Position numbers and translations under genes: made by a program. Below the pieces are notes generated by a model. That model was given only the letters and a program-made list of their open reading frames with translations. It was not told where the DNA came from and did no database searches. This document shows, one piece after another, positions 1 to 8,935 of a DNA stretch of 55,866 bases. The stretch is from Aphanizomenon flos-aquae FACHB-1287 (GTDB lineage: Bacteria > Cyanobacteriota > Cyanobacteriia > Cyanobacteriales > Nostocaceae): positions 1-55,866 of the forward strand of contig NZ_JACJTO010000029.1 in NCBI RefSeq assembly GCF_014698755.1, in the 5' to 3' direction. Position 1 is the stretch's first letter, and each line of letters opens with the position of its first letter.

Positions 1-1
1 G

Positions 2-73
2 GTTAATGCTATTACTGATGAAAATGCTCTCAATTGGTTTAATCATTGTGGATTGTTTTTTGACCCTATTTAG
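2..73 (+). mobile_element. 3' end of an IS630-like transposase gene (partial)
   Basis: An open frame enters from the left edge and ends at a TAG at 71-73. Its last residues include NWFNHCGLF, which resembles the C-terminal 'WF.HCGY/CCY' signature that closes many IS630/Tc1-type transposases. Only 23 codons are visible, so this is a tentative call. Its position next to an antitoxin-like gene that has lost its expected downstream partner fits an insertion there. Confidence 0.4.
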
Positions 74-100
74 ATAGCTATTCTTGTACTGGACTTGATA

Positions 101-370
101 TCAAACTGCTGTAATTTCCTCCCGTTCTTCAAAATTAAGCTGTTCTGGACCTTCAAGCGGCTCACCTTCCCAACTACCTATTACTTCTTCTAAAAACCTA
201 CGAGAATATCCTAATTCTTCCGGCGTTTTGGTTGCAGATTGTAATGATTTTTCTGCAATACGTTGAAATACAATTACTATTTCTAATTCTTCATTAGCAA
301 ATTCATCAGGAAGTTCAATTTTGAGAATTTTATCATTACCAATGTGCGTCTTAATCTTCATACTTTCCAT
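101..370 (-). CDS. Antitoxin-like protein (orphan, cyanobacterial VapB-type family)
   Basis: This 89-residue protein has an N-terminal half (KILKIELPDEF) typical of small AbrB/VapB-like antitoxins in cyanobacteria, then a middle segment LGYSRRFLEEVIGSWEGE. The latter matches a motif I remember from antitoxin genes placed directly before PIN-domain toxins (GW..GF.....GSW.GE). Here no toxin follows: 27 bp downstream of the stop lies the tail of a convergent IS630-like gene. The partner was probably lost or displaced. Two Met codons three residues apart (MESMK) are possible starts. The function is inferred from family likeness only. Confidence 0.5.
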   Translation of the reverse strand: MESMKIKTHIGNDKILKIELPDEFANEELEIVIVFQRIAEKSLQSATKTPEELGYSRRFLEEVIGSWEGEPLEGPEQLNFEEREEITAV

Positions 371-424
371 AGACTGATCTCCTGGTTGATTATGTTGTCA
401 GCGCATAAAATTTTTGATGGTTGT

Positions 425-688
425 TCACGAATTAATGATAGAAATTAGTTTAGAAGGTAGAGGAATTTGTTTTTTACCACTACAATAAACAGTTTCTATC
501 CATAACTCTCGCGCTTCATTAATATTTTCTATCGCTTCCTCTAAATTGTCTCCCTGACTCATACAACCTGGTAAGTCAGGAATAATTACTGTATATCCTC
601 CGTCCTCTTCTGGATAAATAGACATGGGATATTTTAAAGACAGATAATATTCTGAAGATTGATGCTCAAGTTGAGAATTAGTTTTCAT
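425..688 (-). CDS. hicB: HicB-family antitoxin
   Basis: This 87-residue protein has the HicB partial RNase H-like fold signature: MSIYPEEDGGYTVIIPDLPGC followed by a helix with EEAIENINEA. HicB proteins neutralise the mRNA interferase HicA and usually autoregulate the operon. The start ATG at 686-688 lies inside the end of the hicA reading frame (stop at 678-680), an 11-bp overlap indicating translational coupling. The C-terminal part is short and lacks an obvious extra DNA-binding domain. Because the overlapping hicA is frameshifted, this antitoxin may now be a solitary remnant. Confidence 0.75.
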   Translation of the reverse strand: MKTNSQLEHQSSEYYLSLKYPMSIYPEEDGGYTVIIPDLPGCMSQGDNLEEAIENINEARELWIETVYCSGKKQIPLPSKLISIINS

Positions 689-925
689 CTTGCCAATTTT
701 CCAAGTCTAGTAATCTAATCGTTTCTTCAATATACGTTCGTTTAACTTTTTTACCCCCTTTTTTGGGAATAATAATCACTTCTCCTTGATCATTTTCAAA
801 AGCGTGATGACTTCCCTTCGCTCTAATTTCCTGATATCCAAATGCTTCCAAAACATAACTAATTTCTTCAAATCTGGCTTCAGGAAAGAAAGAAGATATT
901 TAATTAATTTACTTAGTTTACCCAT
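678..925 (-). pseudogene. hicA: HicA-like toxin gene with a 1-nt frameshift
   Basis: Translation from the ATG at 923-925 gives MGKLSKLIKYLLSF and then leaves frame, stopping after about 49 codons. In the other frame the rest of a HicA protein is intact: ARFEEISYVLEAFGYQEIRAKGSHHAF, then IIIPKKGGKKVKRTYI, ending ENWQDEN with TAA at 678-680. GSHH carries the expected catalytic His region. One missing base in the run near 883-887 (reverse strand TTTCC) explains the break. Either the toxin is inactivated or there is a sequencing error in a pyrimidine-rich run. It precedes and overlaps hicB. Confidence 0.72.
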
Positions 926-1024
926 TGACTAATCATAGCATTTTTTTGGCTAGGTGGTTGAGATAATTATTCATTGACCAGTTATACCACACTTTACAAA
1001 AATAATATTCTTGGTTAACCAAAC

Positions 1025-2443
1025 TTAACTCCGTTTATAAACCATTTCCATTCTCAACTTCTCGACCTCAATCTTCAACCGTTCATTCTCCATTTTTAAA
1101 CCGGTATTTTCATCCTTAATCAACTCTACCTCATTCCGTTTACTCAAAGCCTGATTAATTGCCAACTTCCGCATATCCAAAGAAAACCAACGTTGATAAG
1201 TTTTTGTATGAATCTGCACACTATGACCCAAATTATCCGCCGCAGCCTTAATAGGAACTCCCAAAATATGCGCTCGAATTGCCCAACCATGACGTAAATC
1301 ATAGGGTTTAAAATCTAAACCAATTTTTCTAAACCACCAACTCACTCTTTGAATTAAAGCCGTGATTTCTGCATGATTATTTTGGTCTTTTTTACTAATT
1401 GCTATAGCCAACATTTCCAAATATTTAGGATTCCTTAAATCAAATTCATCAATCCATTCCTTATATAAAGGTAAAGCTTCCCTTTCACCAGTTTTACAAT
1501 CTTTATCAACCCTCCAAGTTAAATCTGTATTCTCATCACTTAACCACCAATCAATATGAGGATTAACAAAAAGCTCACGGGGACGTAAACCAAAAACCGC
1601 TAACATTCCATAAATCCACCGCCAAAGTTGCCAGCTATCTTTCACATCTTGATTAACTTGTTTACCTCGATTATTTAGATATTCATCAAACTTGTAAAAT
1701 CCCGTAACTATGCCCTTATCTGTAGGTACATTCCGAGAATTACTTTCAGGAACTTTAGAATAATTAGTTAAATTAATCTCAACTTTAAAAAGTTGGCAAA
1801 ATACAGAAATAGCCCTCACCGCATTATATTTAGCCCATTCCTTATCTATCTTATTAATCGCATTAATCAAAACTTCCCCAATTGCCAAATCATCAGCATT
1901 TGTATAACGCTTAATGCGAGAAAAATAATAGAAAAAAGTATGTTCACTTTTAGTAGTGCGTTTATGGGTTTTAAAATATTCATCCTCAAACTTTTCTAAT
2001 AACTCACCAATAGTTATTAACTCTTGTTTAATTGCTTCATTTCCTAAATATTTATCATTCCAAACAAAACTTTTTCTAGCAATTAACTTACCTAACTCAT
2101 AAGCTTCTTCTTCCGCAGTTTTCAGTCCATCAAAGTTAGCAGGAATATTCAAAGTGATATTGTATTGTTTTCTTCCCGTTCCCCTGATATCCTCATCTCC
2201 TGGTTTAATAGGTAAAGTTGCCCGTAATTGCAGAGATCCATTTGATTCTCGAATTGTTACCCTCGTCTTTGCAGACTTTAACCGCAGATTTACCTGCTCT
2301 AATTCTAATAGTACCTTTGTTTTCATGTGTTCTCTTTGTTGTTGTGCTTGCAGACTTGAACCAAGAAAACTGCCATCGGTAGATGAAATAGGTTCTAAAT
2401 CTGCAAAAGCTTCCTGATATTTGTCTTCACTCTGGTTATACAT
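1025..2443 (-). CDS. xisA: XisA, site-specific excisase of the nifD element
   Basis: This 472-residue tyrosine recombinase closely matches Anabaena XisA as remembered, including length and N-terminal segment AFADLEPISSTDGSFLGSS. It catalyses recombination between short direct repeats flanking the nifD element, restoring an uninterrupted nifD in heterocysts. Visible catalytic positions are Arg287 (GLRPRE), Arg384 (YDLRHGW), His407 (LGHS) and the nucleophile Tyr416 (TKTYQRW). The usual His two residues before Arg384 is Tyr381, a substitution I recall for XisA/XisC recombinases. Residues 440-468 form a Glu/Lys/Leu-rich probable coiled coil. The gene lies about 120 bp from the element end and points away from nifK. 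The frame is intact, so excision should be possible. Confidence 0.96.
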   Translation of the reverse strand: MYNQSEDKYQEAFADLEPISSTDGSFLGSSLQAQQQREHMKTKVLLELEQVNLRLKSAKTRVTIRESNGSLQLRATLPIKPGDEDIRGTGRKQYNITLNIPANFDGLKTAEEEAYELGKLIARKSFVWNDKYLGNEAIKQELITIGELLEKFEDEYFKTHKRTTKSEHTFFYYFSRIKRYTNADDLAIGEVLINAINKIDKEWAKYNAVRAISVFCQLFKVEINLTNYSKVPESNSRNVPTDKGIVTGFYKFDEYLNNRGKQVNQDVKDSWQLWRWIYGMLAVFGLRPRELFVNPHIDWWLSDENTDLTWRVDKDCKTGEREALPLYKEWIDEFDLRNPKYLEMLAIAISKKDQNNHAEITALIQRVSWWFRKIGLDFKPYDLRHGWAIRAHILGVPIKAAADNLGHSVQIHTKTYQRWFSLDMRKLAINQALSKRNEVELIKDENTGLKMENERLKIEVEKLRMEMVYKRS

Positions 2444-2560
2444 AGTTGTCTGTTTAGCCTATATTTAGACTAAAAATAAAGATGTTATTAGTAAACAATA
2501 TCTACTTTAAGATTGCTTTCGGTAAACATTTTGCTATTTAAAAATATTAAACCATAAAAA

Positions 2561-2571
2561 GAATACTCCGG
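2561..2571 (+). other. Recombination core of the nifD element (right copy)
   Basis: The sequence GAATACTCCGG starts at the junction where the nifD reading frame resumes (TAC TCC GGC = YSG). The published Anabaena 7120 repeat, from memory, is GGATTACTCCG, so this copy matches except for one base (A for T at the third position shown) and the preceding base. The sister repeat in the 5' part of nifD is outside the window, so the exact crossover cannot be placed. Confidence 0.7.
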
Positions 2572-2704
2572 CCCTTATCACGGTTACGACGGATTCGCAA
2601 TTTTCGCTCGTGACATGGATTTAGCTCTAAACAGCCCAACCTGGGGATTAATTGGCGCTCCCTGGAACAAAAAAGTTAAAGCTAAAGCTAAAGCTTCCGT
2701 CTAG
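2561..2704 (+). CDS. nifD: nifD, 3' fragment (nitrogenase MoFe alpha subunit C-terminus)
   Basis: The frame encodes [19 protein letters not shown], then [10 protein letters not shown] and a Lys/Ala-rich tail, ending with TAG at 2702-2704. This is the conserved C-terminus of nitrogenase molybdenum-iron protein alpha chain (NifD), 46 codons long. There is no start codon: the 5' part lies beyond the element to the left and is joined only after XisA-mediated excision. In vegetative cells the fragment is presumably not translated on its own. Its stop is 153 bp before nifK, as expected for the nifHDK operon. Confidence 0.93.
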   Translation, partial: EYSGPYHGYDGFAIFARDMDLALNSPTWGLIGAPWNKKVKAKAKASV

Positions 2705-2715
2705 GGAACAAAAAT

Positions 2716-2802
2716 CTGGGGTAAAACCCCAGGAGAGTTGGAAATTCAAGATTCAAAATTAAAAATTCTCAGTTTTGAATTTTGCATTCTGAATCTTGAG
2801 TG
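2716..2802 (+). repeat. Two hairpins between nifD and nifK
   Basis: A perfect 6-bp stem (CTGGGG/CCCCAG) sits at 2716-2732. A longer imperfect inverted repeat spans 2744-2802, pairing ATTCAAGATTCAAAATT with AATTTTG...TGAATCTTGAGT around a bulge. Neither is followed by a clear U-run. They may be RNA-processing or stability elements between the nifD and nifK cistrons, or a degenerate dispersed repeat; the role is inference. Confidence 0.5.
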
Positions 2803-2857
2803 ATATTTCCGACTCTTTACCAAACGCAAACATCATACACCGCAGGAGATACAGAAA

Positions 2858-4393
2858 ATGCCTCAGAATCCAGAAAAGATTCAGGATCACGTTGAGCTAT
2901 TCCACCAACCAGAATATCAACAACTGTTTGAAAATAAGAAACAGTTTGAAAATGGCCACACCCCTGAAGAAGTACAACGGGTTTCCGAATGGACCAAAAG
3001 CTGGGAATACCGGGAAAAGAACTTTGAACGGACAGCTTTAACCGTTAACCCCGCTAAGGGTTGTCAACCTTTAGGCGCTATGTTTGCGGCCGTAGGTTTT
3101 GAAGGTACTCTTCCCTTCGTTCAAGGTTCTCAAGGTTGTGTAGCTTACTTCCGCACTCACTTAACCCGTCACTACAAAGAACCATTTGCTGGTGTTTCTT
3201 CTTCCATGACAGAAGACGCGGCTGTATTCGGTGGTTTGCAAAACATGATTGATGGTTTGGCTAACTCTTACAAACTATACAATCCTAAAATGATTGCTGT
3301 TTGTACCACCTGTATGGCAGAAGTTATCGGTGATGACTTACAATCATTCATTGGTAACGCTAAAGAAGCTGGTTCAGTTCCTCAAGATTTCCCAGTTCCT
3401 TTTGCTCACACTCCTAGCTTCGTTGGTTCTCACATCACTGGTTACGATAACATGATGAAGGGAATCCTTTCTACCTTAACCGCAGGTAAGAAGAAAGCCA
3501 AGAGCAACGGTAAAATCAACTTTATTCCTGGTTTTGATACCTACGTAGAAAACAACCGCGAAGTTAAGCGCATTGCTTCTTTGATGGGTATTGACTACAC
3601 CTTATTATCTGACAACAGTGACTACGTTGATTCCCCTTGTGATGGTGAGTACAATATGTACCCAGGTGGTACTAAACTAGAAGACGCAGCAGACTCCATT
3701 AACGGTAAAGCTACTATTGCTCTTCAAGCTTACTCCACAACCAAGACCCGTGAATACATTGCTAAGGAATGGGGTCAAGACGTTTGTGTTTCTCGTCCTT
3801 GGGGTATCAAGGGAACTGATGAGTTCTTGATGAAACTCAGCGAAATGACTGGTAAAGCTATTCCTGAAGAGTTAGAAATCGAACGTGGTCGTGCAGTTGA
3901 CGCAATGACTGATTCCCATGCTTGGTTACATGGTAAGCGTTTCGCTATCTACGGTGATCCTGACTTAGTTTACAGTGTAGTTGGTTTCATGTTGGAAATG
4001 GGTGCTGAACCAGTACACATCTTGGTTCACAACACCAATGAAGTTTTTGAGAAAGAATTGCAAGAACTTTTAGATTCTAGCACCTTCGGTAAATCCGCTA
4101 AAATCTGGGGTGGTAAAGACTTGTGGCACTTACGCTCCTTGTTATTTACCGAACCCGTAGATCTATTAATTGGTAACTCCTACGGTAAGTATTTATGGCG
4201 TGATTGTGGTGTACCTTTGGTGAGAATTGGTTATCCTATCATGGACCGTCACCACTACCACCGTTACGCAACTGTTGGTTATAAAGGTGTTATTAACCTG
4301 TTGAACTGGATTGTTAACACAGTCTTTGAAGAAATTGACCGTACTACCAATGTTGCTGGTAAGACCGATATTTCCTACGACTTAATTCGTTAA
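2858..4393 (+). CDS. nifK: NifK, nitrogenase MoFe protein beta subunit
   Basis: This 511-residue protein is the beta chain of dinitrogenase, which with NifD forms the alpha2beta2 MoFe protein that reduces N2. The P-cluster cysteines are visible at Cys69 ([10 protein letters not shown]), Cys94 (GSQGCVAYF) and Cys152 ([11 protein letters not shown]). The protein is full length for a cyanobacterial NifK and ends TDISYDLIR, matching the Anabaena ending. The ATG at 2858 follows GGAG about 13 bases upstream. It is the second cistron after nifD, and a hairpin 11 bp after the stop could end the nifHDK transcript. Confidence 0.97.
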   Translation: MPQNPEKIQDHVELFHQPEYQQLFENKKQFENGHTPEEVQRVSEWTKSWEYREKNFERTALTVNPAKGCQPLGAMFAAVGFEGTLPFVQGSQGCVAYFRTHLTRHYKEPFAGVSSSMTEDAAVFGGLQNMIDGLANSYKLYNPKMIAVCTTCMAEVIGDDLQSFIGNAKEAGSVPQDFPVPFAHTPSFVGSHITGYDNMMKGILSTLTAGKKKAKSNGKINFIPGFDTYVENNREVKRIASLMGIDYTLLSDNSDYVDSPCDGEYNMYPGGTKLEDAADSINGKATIALQAYSTTKTREYIAKEWGQDVCVSRPWGIKGTDEFLMKLSEMTGKAIPEELEIERGRAVDAMTDSHAWLHGKRFAIYGDPDLVYSVVGFMLEMGAEPVHILVHNTNEVFEKELQELLDSSTFGKSAKIWGGKDLWHLRSLLFTEPVDLLIGNSYGKYLWRDCGVPLVRIGYPIMDRHHYHRYATVGYKGVINLLNWIVNTVFEEIDRTTNVAGKTDISYDLIR

Positions 4394-4403
4394 GAATGTC
4401 TGC

Positions 4404-4427
4404 AAGGATGGGATAAACCCCATTCTT
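4404..4427 (+). terminator. Hairpin just after nifK
   Basis: AAGGATGGG pairs with CCCATTCTT (one G-T pair) around a 6-base loop, followed by TCATTTTCGG. The stem sits 11 bp after the nifK stop. The T-tract is weak, so it may be a terminator or an mRNA 3'-end stabiliser. Confidence 0.5.
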
Positions 4428-4670
4428 TCATTTTCGGTTAAAAATAGGCAAAGGGGACGGTAATATAGGTAAATCACCTAAAATACCCTCCCCAGTCTCC
4501 AATTCCTAGCCGATACTCTTTGTTCCTTTTACCTACCTGACAGATCAATTTGGGAATAAGTTCCAAGAAAATTTATTTCCATACATTTGTTTTATTTTAT
4601 ACTTTATTGAAATCAAGCTGCGGAGAATAACACCTCCTGAATCATTAACCGCAGATTAACGCAACTAAAT

Positions 4671-4780
4671 TATAGTACTTTCCGGTGTTATGAGGTACAT
4701 ATCTAGCGGGCAAGATGCCCGCACCACAAAAGTTTTATGATTCAATTTTGTACCTCATCAGTGCGGAAAACGCTGTATAG
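4671..4780 (-). repeat. MITE-like palindromic repeat, copy A
   Basis: Ends are imperfect inverted repeats (TATAGTACTTTCC and GGAAAACGCTGTATA). The interior contains GAGGTACATATCTAGCGGGCAAGATGCCCGC and TTGTACCTC. The same element, in the opposite orientation, occurs at 15358-15528, 23612-23723 and 43932-44030. It lies in the 748-bp nifK-nifE gap, which holds no gene that I can support. Confidence 0.8.
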
Positions 4781-4787
4781 TAGGGTG

Positions 4788-4860
4788 TGTTAGCCTAACG
4801 CAATTTATAAACCAATATATAAGGTGCGTTACAGCTAATCATTAATTTCTCAAACTCCCA
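4788..4860. repeat. Small dispersed repeat related to the GGTGCGTTAC hairpin family
   Basis: GGTGTGTTAGCCTAACGCA followed by AAGGTGCGTTACAG resembles the hairpin GGTGCGTTAC...GTTAACGCACC seen four times in the toxin island. The rest of the nifK-nifE gap up to 5141 is AT-rich and likely holds the nifE promoter, but I cannot identify promoter boxes. Confidence 0.4.
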
Positions 4861-5141
4861 AATATTTTATAGTCGTAATACACCTTAATCTTTGCGGCTG
4901 AATGCTGGTAATGTTATGAAAATCCCACTCTAGAAAATACAGATAAATACATATCTTTTTTGCAGGTTTATCTGTGCAAATATTAAGTTAATCTCTTTTA
5001 GAGATCTTATAAAGTAGACGCAAAGGCACAAAACAAGAAATACATTAATTTAAACTGTAGTCTAAATATGTGAAATCCACTGTCATTTTGTGAAAGGAAA
5101 ATTTGTAAAGTTAATAAATTCTATCTAACGGGAGAATAAAA

Positions 5142-6509
5142 ATGAAAGTCAACCAAAGTAAAATTAATGAACTTCTGAGTGAATCAGGATGTGAACATAA
5201 TCAAAAAAAACAGGGAGAAAAAAAGCATAAATCTTGTACACAACAAGCTCAACCAGGTGCGGCTCAAGGAGGTTGTGCTTTTGATGGTGCAATGATTGCT
5301 TTAGTACCAATTACTGATGCTGCTCATTTGGTACATGGTCCTATTGCTTGCGCTGGAAATTCCTGGGGAAGTCGTGGAAGTTTGTCTTCTGGTTCAATGC
5401 TTTATAAAACAGGTTTTACTACCGATGTTGGGGAAAATGATGTAATTTTTGGTGGTGAAAAAAAGCTTTATCAGGCGATTTTAGAAGTTAATCAAAATTA
5501 CAAACCTGCAGCGATTTTTGTTTATGCTACCTGCGTTACAGCCCTAATTGGTGATGATATTGATGCAGTTTGTAAGGTAGCAGCGGAAAAAATTGCAACT
5601 CCTGTTATTCCTGTTATTGCTCCAGGATTTATTGGTAGTAAAAATTTAGGTAATCGTTTTGGTGGTGAAGCTTTACTAGAATATGTAGTAGGAACTGCTG
5701 AACCTGAATATACTACATCTTATGATATTAATTTAATAGGTGAGTACAATATTGCGGGGGAAATGTGGGGAGTTTTACCCTTATTTGAAAAGTTAGGAAT
5801 TAGGGTTTTATCAAAAATTACAGGTGATGCTCGTTATCAAGAAGTACGTTATGCTCACCGGGCAAAATTAAATGTGATGATTTGCTCACGAGCGCTTTTA
5901 AATATGGCGCGAAAAATGGAAGAACGTTACGGGATTCCTTACATTGAAGAGTCATTTTATGGTATTAATGATATTAACCGTTGTTTGCGAACTGTGGCAG
6001 CTAAATTAGGTGATGCCGATTTACAGGAACGCACAGAAAAACTCATTGTTGAAGAAACTGCGGCCTTAGATATTGCACTTGCTCCCTATCGAGAAAAATT
6101 AAAAGGAAAACGCATTGTTCTCTATACTGGTGGTGTAAAAAGTTGGTCAATTATTTCCGCTGCGAAGGATTTGGGAATTGAAGTTGTGGCGACTAGCACG
6201 CGCAAAAGTACAGAAGAGGATAAGGCGAAAATCAAAAATTTATTGGGTAATGATGGTATTATGCTGGAGAAAGGAAACGCTTCCGAACTCCTGAAATTAA
6301 TTGCAGAAACTAACGCAGATATGCTTATTGCTGGGGGTAGAAATCAATATACTGCTTTAAAAGCGAGAATTCCCTTTTTAGATATTAACCAAGAACGTCA
6401 TCATCCCTATGCGGGTTATGTGGGTATGGTGGAAATGGCGCGAGAGTTGACTGAGGCTTTATATAGCCCCGTTTGGGAGCAAATTCGTAAGCCAGCCCCT
6501 TGGGAGTAA
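5142..6509 (+). CDS. nifE: NifE, FeMo-cofactor biosynthesis scaffold subunit
   Basis: This 455-residue NifD-like protein pairs with NifN to form the scaffold on which the NifB-derived iron-sulfur core matures into FeMo-cofactor. Cluster-binding cysteines are visible at Cys45 (GGCAFDGA), Cys70 (GPIACAGNS) and Cys131 ([12 protein letters not shown]). A Cys/His-rich N-terminus (SGCEHN) is typical of heterocystous NifE, and the ending [10 protein letters not shown] is conserved. GGGAG lies 9 bases before the ATG. A 178-bp gap containing a tandem repeat separates it from nifN. Confidence 0.96.
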   Translation: MKVNQSKINELLSESGCEHNQKKQGEKKHKSCTQQAQPGAAQGGCAFDGAMIALVPITDAAHLVHGPIACAGNSWGSRGSLSSGSMLYKTGFTTDVGENDVIFGGEKKLYQAILEVNQNYKPAAIFVYATCVTALIGDDIDAVCKVAAEKIATPVIPVIAPGFIGSKNLGNRFGGEALLEYVVGTAEPEYTTSYDINLIGEYNIAGEMWGVLPLFEKLGIRVLSKITGDARYQEVRYAHRAKLNVMICSRALLNMARKMEERYGIPYIEESFYGINDINRCLRTVAAKLGDADLQERTEKLIVEETAALDIALAPYREKLKGKRIVLYTGGVKSWSIISAAKDLGIEVVATSTRKSTEEDKAKIKNLLGNDGIMLEKGNASELLKLIAETNADMLIAGGRNQYTALKARIPFLDINQERHHPYAGYVGMVEMARELTEALYSPVWEQIRKPAPWE

Positions 6510-6529
6510 AAAGAGAGAAATATCTTGTT

Positions 6530-6650
6530 AATTATTGTGGGGTAGACATCCTATCTGCCCTTACCCTGGACGGGCTAGAAACCTGAATTATTGTGGGGTA
6601 GACATCCTGTCTGCCCTTACCCTGGACGGGCTAGAAGCCCATCCCACAAG
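6530..6650 (+). repeat. 56-bp tandem duplication in the nifE-nifN gap
   Basis: The unit beginning AATTATTGTGGGGTAGACAT occurs at 6530 and again at 6586 with one or two differences (CTATCTGCC versus CTGTCTGCC). It ends in GGGCTAGAAGCCCATCCCACAAG, which can fold back on the GTGGGGTAG start. It looks like a dispersed hairpin repeat that has duplicated within the operon. The spurious plus-strand open frame over it is not a gene. Confidence 0.75.
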
Positions 6651-6687
6651 ATTTTTAGATGTTCTATAATTTATCAAAGATTCATTT

Positions 6688-8016
6688 ATGGCGATCGCAA
6701 TTGTTCCAGAAAAGTCTGTGACTGTCAACCCCCTCAAACAAAGTCAGGCTTTAGGTGCTTCTTTAGCTTTCTTGGGTTTAAAGGGAACTATGCCCTTATT
6801 TCATGGTTCTCAGGGTTGTACAGCCTTTGCAAAAGTAGTTTTAGTTCGACATTTTCGGGAAGCAATTCCCCTCGCTACTACCGCAATGACGGAAGTTACT
6901 ACTATTTTAGGTGGTGAAGAAAATGTGGAACAAGCTATTCTCACTTTAGTAGAAAAGGTACAACCAGAAATTATTGGTTTGTGTACCACTGGGTTAACAG
7001 AAACTAGAGGTGATGATATAGAAATGTTCTTGAAAGATATTCGAGAACGTCACCCCGAACTTAATCATTTAGCCATTATTTTTGCTCCCACTCCTGATTT
7101 TAAAGGTGCATTACAAGACGGTTTTGCAGTCGCAGTAGAAAGTATTGTTAAAGAAATTCCCAAAGCAGGGGGAATTAAACCAGAACAAATCACAATTTTA
7201 ACTGGTGCTGCTCTCACTCCTGGAGATGTTCAAGAAATTCGGGAAATAGTTACAGCTTTTGGACTAGAACCCATATTTGTTCCTGATTTAGGAGCTTCAT
7301 TAGATGGACATTTAGAAGATGGTTATACTGCTATAACTGCTAGTGGAACAACTTTAAAAGAATTACGTTCTTTGGGTAGTTCAGCTTTTACCTTAGCATT
7401 AGGTGAAAGTATGCGCCAGGCGGCGAAAATTTTAGAAGAACGCTTCGGAACTAACTATCAAGTATTCAGAGATCTAATAGGATTAGAACCTGTAGATGAA
7501 TTTCTGCAAAAATTATCTTTATTAAGTGGAAATCCCGTTCCTGAAAAATATCGTCGTCAACGTCGTCAATTGCAAGATGCAATGTTAGATACTCACTTTT
7601 ATTTTAGTGCCAAAAGAGTATCTTTAGCTTTAGAACCAGATTTATTATGGTCTATAGTTGGATTTTTGCAATCAATGGGAGCAGAAATTCACAATGCTGT
7701 CACCACAACTCGTTCTCCCTTACTTCAAGAACTTCCTATTAAAAATGTCACCATTGGCGATTTAGAAGATTTTGAAAAATTGGCAATAGGTTCTGATTTA
7801 TTAATTGGTAATTCTCATGTCAATACCATTTCTAAACGCCTTTCTATTCCCCTCTATCGTTTAGGTATTCCCATTTATGACCGATTAGGAAATGGTCTAT
7901 TTACCAAAGTAGGATATCGCGGTACTATCGAACTTCTTTTTGGTATGGGAAACCTATTCATAGAACAAGAAGAATCATCAATGATGAACCAATGGTCATC
8001 AGTAATTAACAAATAA
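6688..8016 (+). CDS. nifN: NifN, FeMo-cofactor biosynthesis scaffold subunit
   Basis: This 442-residue NifK-like protein is the second subunit of the NifEN scaffold. It carries SLAFLGLKGTMPLFHG and Cys44 (GSQGCTAFAKV), and LCTTGLTETRGDD at the position of the third NifK cluster cysteine. The start ATG at 6688 overlaps a HIP1 octamer (GCGATCGC) in codons 2-4. nifX follows 24 bp downstream. The C-terminus (about the last 15 residues, Met/Ser-rich) is more variable than in family members. Confidence 0.95.
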   Translation: MAIAIVPEKSVTVNPLKQSQALGASLAFLGLKGTMPLFHGSQGCTAFAKVVLVRHFREAIPLATTAMTEVTTILGGEENVEQAILTLVEKVQPEIIGLCTTGLTETRGDDIEMFLKDIRERHPELNHLAIIFAPTPDFKGALQDGFAVAVESIVKEIPKAGGIKPEQITILTGAALTPGDVQEIREIVTAFGLEPIFVPDLGASLDGHLEDGYTAITASGTTLKELRSLGSSAFTLALGESMRQAAKILEERFGTNYQVFRDLIGLEPVDEFLQKLSLLSGNPVPEKYRRQRRQLQDAMLDTHFYFSAKRVSLALEPDLLWSIVGFLQSMGAEIHNAVTTTRSPLLQELPIKNVTIGDLEDFEKLAIGSDLLIGNSHVNTISKRLSIPLYRLGIPIYDRLGNGLFTKVGYRGTIELLFGMGNLFIEQEESSMMNQWSSVINK

Positions 8017-8040
8017 CAACTGACAACCAACAAAGGACAA

Positions 8041-8460
8041 ATGAAAGTGAAAATTGCTTTTACGACAACTGACCGAATTCATGTTAATGCTCACTTTGGT
8101 TGGGCCAAGGAAATTGATGTTTATGAAATTTCCGATAACGGCTATGAATTTATAGAAACTCTCAAATTTGAAGGTGATCTAAAAGAAGATGGTAATGAGG
8201 ATAAAATTACCCCTAAACTTCAGGCTCTTAATGATTGTACTATTGTTTATGTTGTAGCTATTGGTGGTAGTGCAGCCGCTCGTTTAATTAAAAAGAATGT
8301 CACTCCAGTGAAGGCTAAATCTGAGGAGGAAAAGATTGAAGACATTCTCAACAAATTAGTCAAAACTCTTAAAGGTAATCCTCCACCTTGGTTACGGAAA
8401 GCTTTAGTACAGAAAAAACCTAGTTTTGCTGAAGAACTTGAAAACGAGAGAACAGTATGA
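8041..8460 (+). CDS. nifX: NifX, nitrogenase cofactor carrier
   Basis: This 139-residue protein of the NifX/NifB C-terminal (dinitrogenase iron-molybdenum cofactor-binding) family has the pattern KIAFTTTDRIHVNAHFGWA near the N-terminus, with AHFG a hallmark of the fold, then IVYVVAIGGSAAARLI. It binds and shuttles the NifB cofactor or FeMo-co precursors to NifEN. Its last four bases (ATGA) overlap the start of the next gene, indicating translational coupling. Confidence 0.95.
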   Translation: MKVKIAFTTTDRIHVNAHFGWAKEIDVYEISDNGYEFIETLKFEGDLKEDGNEDKITPKLQALNDCTIVYVVAIGGSAAARLIKKNVTPVKAKSEEEKIEDILNKLVKTLKGNPPPWLRKALVQKKPSFAEELENERTV

Positions 8461-8933
8461 GTACAAATAATGTGAATGGAACGGGTAACAATTCAGAGGT
8501 AGTTTTAACTCCTTTTCATAAATCATTAGTTCAACAAATCCGGGCGCAAGATAGCTATGGTTTTTACAGAAGTTGGAATGATGAATTAATCCTCAAACCC
8601 TATATTGTTACTAAAAAAAAGAAACGGGAAATTTCCGTAGAAGGTGAAATTGACCCCGCTACAATTTCTCGCATTAATGCCTTTTTTCGGGCGATAGCAT
8701 CCAGTATTGAAAAGGAAACCGGACTCATTTCTAATGTAGTTGTTGAATTAGGACATGAGGGTTTTGGCTGGGCTTTAATATTTTCTGGACGCTTATTATT
8801 AGCTGTCAAAACTTTGCGTGATGCTCATCGTTTTGGTTTTGATTCTTTCGAGAAATTAGACGAAGAAGGCACAAAGTTTGTGGAAAAAGGCATTGATTTA
8901 GCCAAACGTTTTCCCGAAGTTGGCAATCTTTAA
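8457..8933 (+). CDS. NifX-associated nitrogen fixation protein (DUF269)
   Basis: This 158-residue protein belongs to the DUF269 family nearly always found after nifX. Visible features are the N-terminal FHKSLVQQIRAQDSYGFYRSW, the helical segment ATISRINAFFRAIASSIEKETG and the end LDEEGTKFVEKGIDLAKRF. Its biochemical role is not firmly established; linkage implies a part in cofactor assembly. It begins at the ATG overlapping the nifX stop and is followed by a simple-repeat-rich gap. Confidence 0.92.
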   Translation: MSTNNVNGTGNNSEVVLTPFHKSLVQQIRAQDSYGFYRSWNDELILKPYIVTKKKKREISVEGEIDPATISRINAFFRAIASSIEKETGLISNVVVELGHEGFGWALIFSGRLLLAVKTLRDAHRFGFDSFEKLDEEGTKFVEKGIDLAKRFPEVGNL

Positions 8934-8935
8934 TT

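Larger units (their letters stand above)
1..2570. mobile_element. nifK-proximal end of a nifD excision element
   Basis: The last 46 codons of nifD begin abruptly at about 2561 with no start codon, and just before them lies xisA. This is the arrangement of the nifD element of Anabaena PCC 7120, which XisA excises during heterocyst differentiation to rebuild nifD. Only one end is in the window, so the element runs off the left edge and its size is unknown (at least 2.57 kb here). Visible cargo is an IS630-like tail, an antitoxin-like gene, HicB, a broken HicA and xisA. The element assignment is strong; the left boundary and the nifD 5' part cannot be seen. Confidence 0.9.

Noticed and set aside
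2796-3041. Plus-strand frame of 81 codons over the nifK start
   Set aside because: It overlaps nifK in another frame and has no recognisable features.
6591-6917. Plus-strand frame of 108 codons before and inside nifN
   Set aside because: It starts in the tandem repeat and overlaps nifN out of frame.
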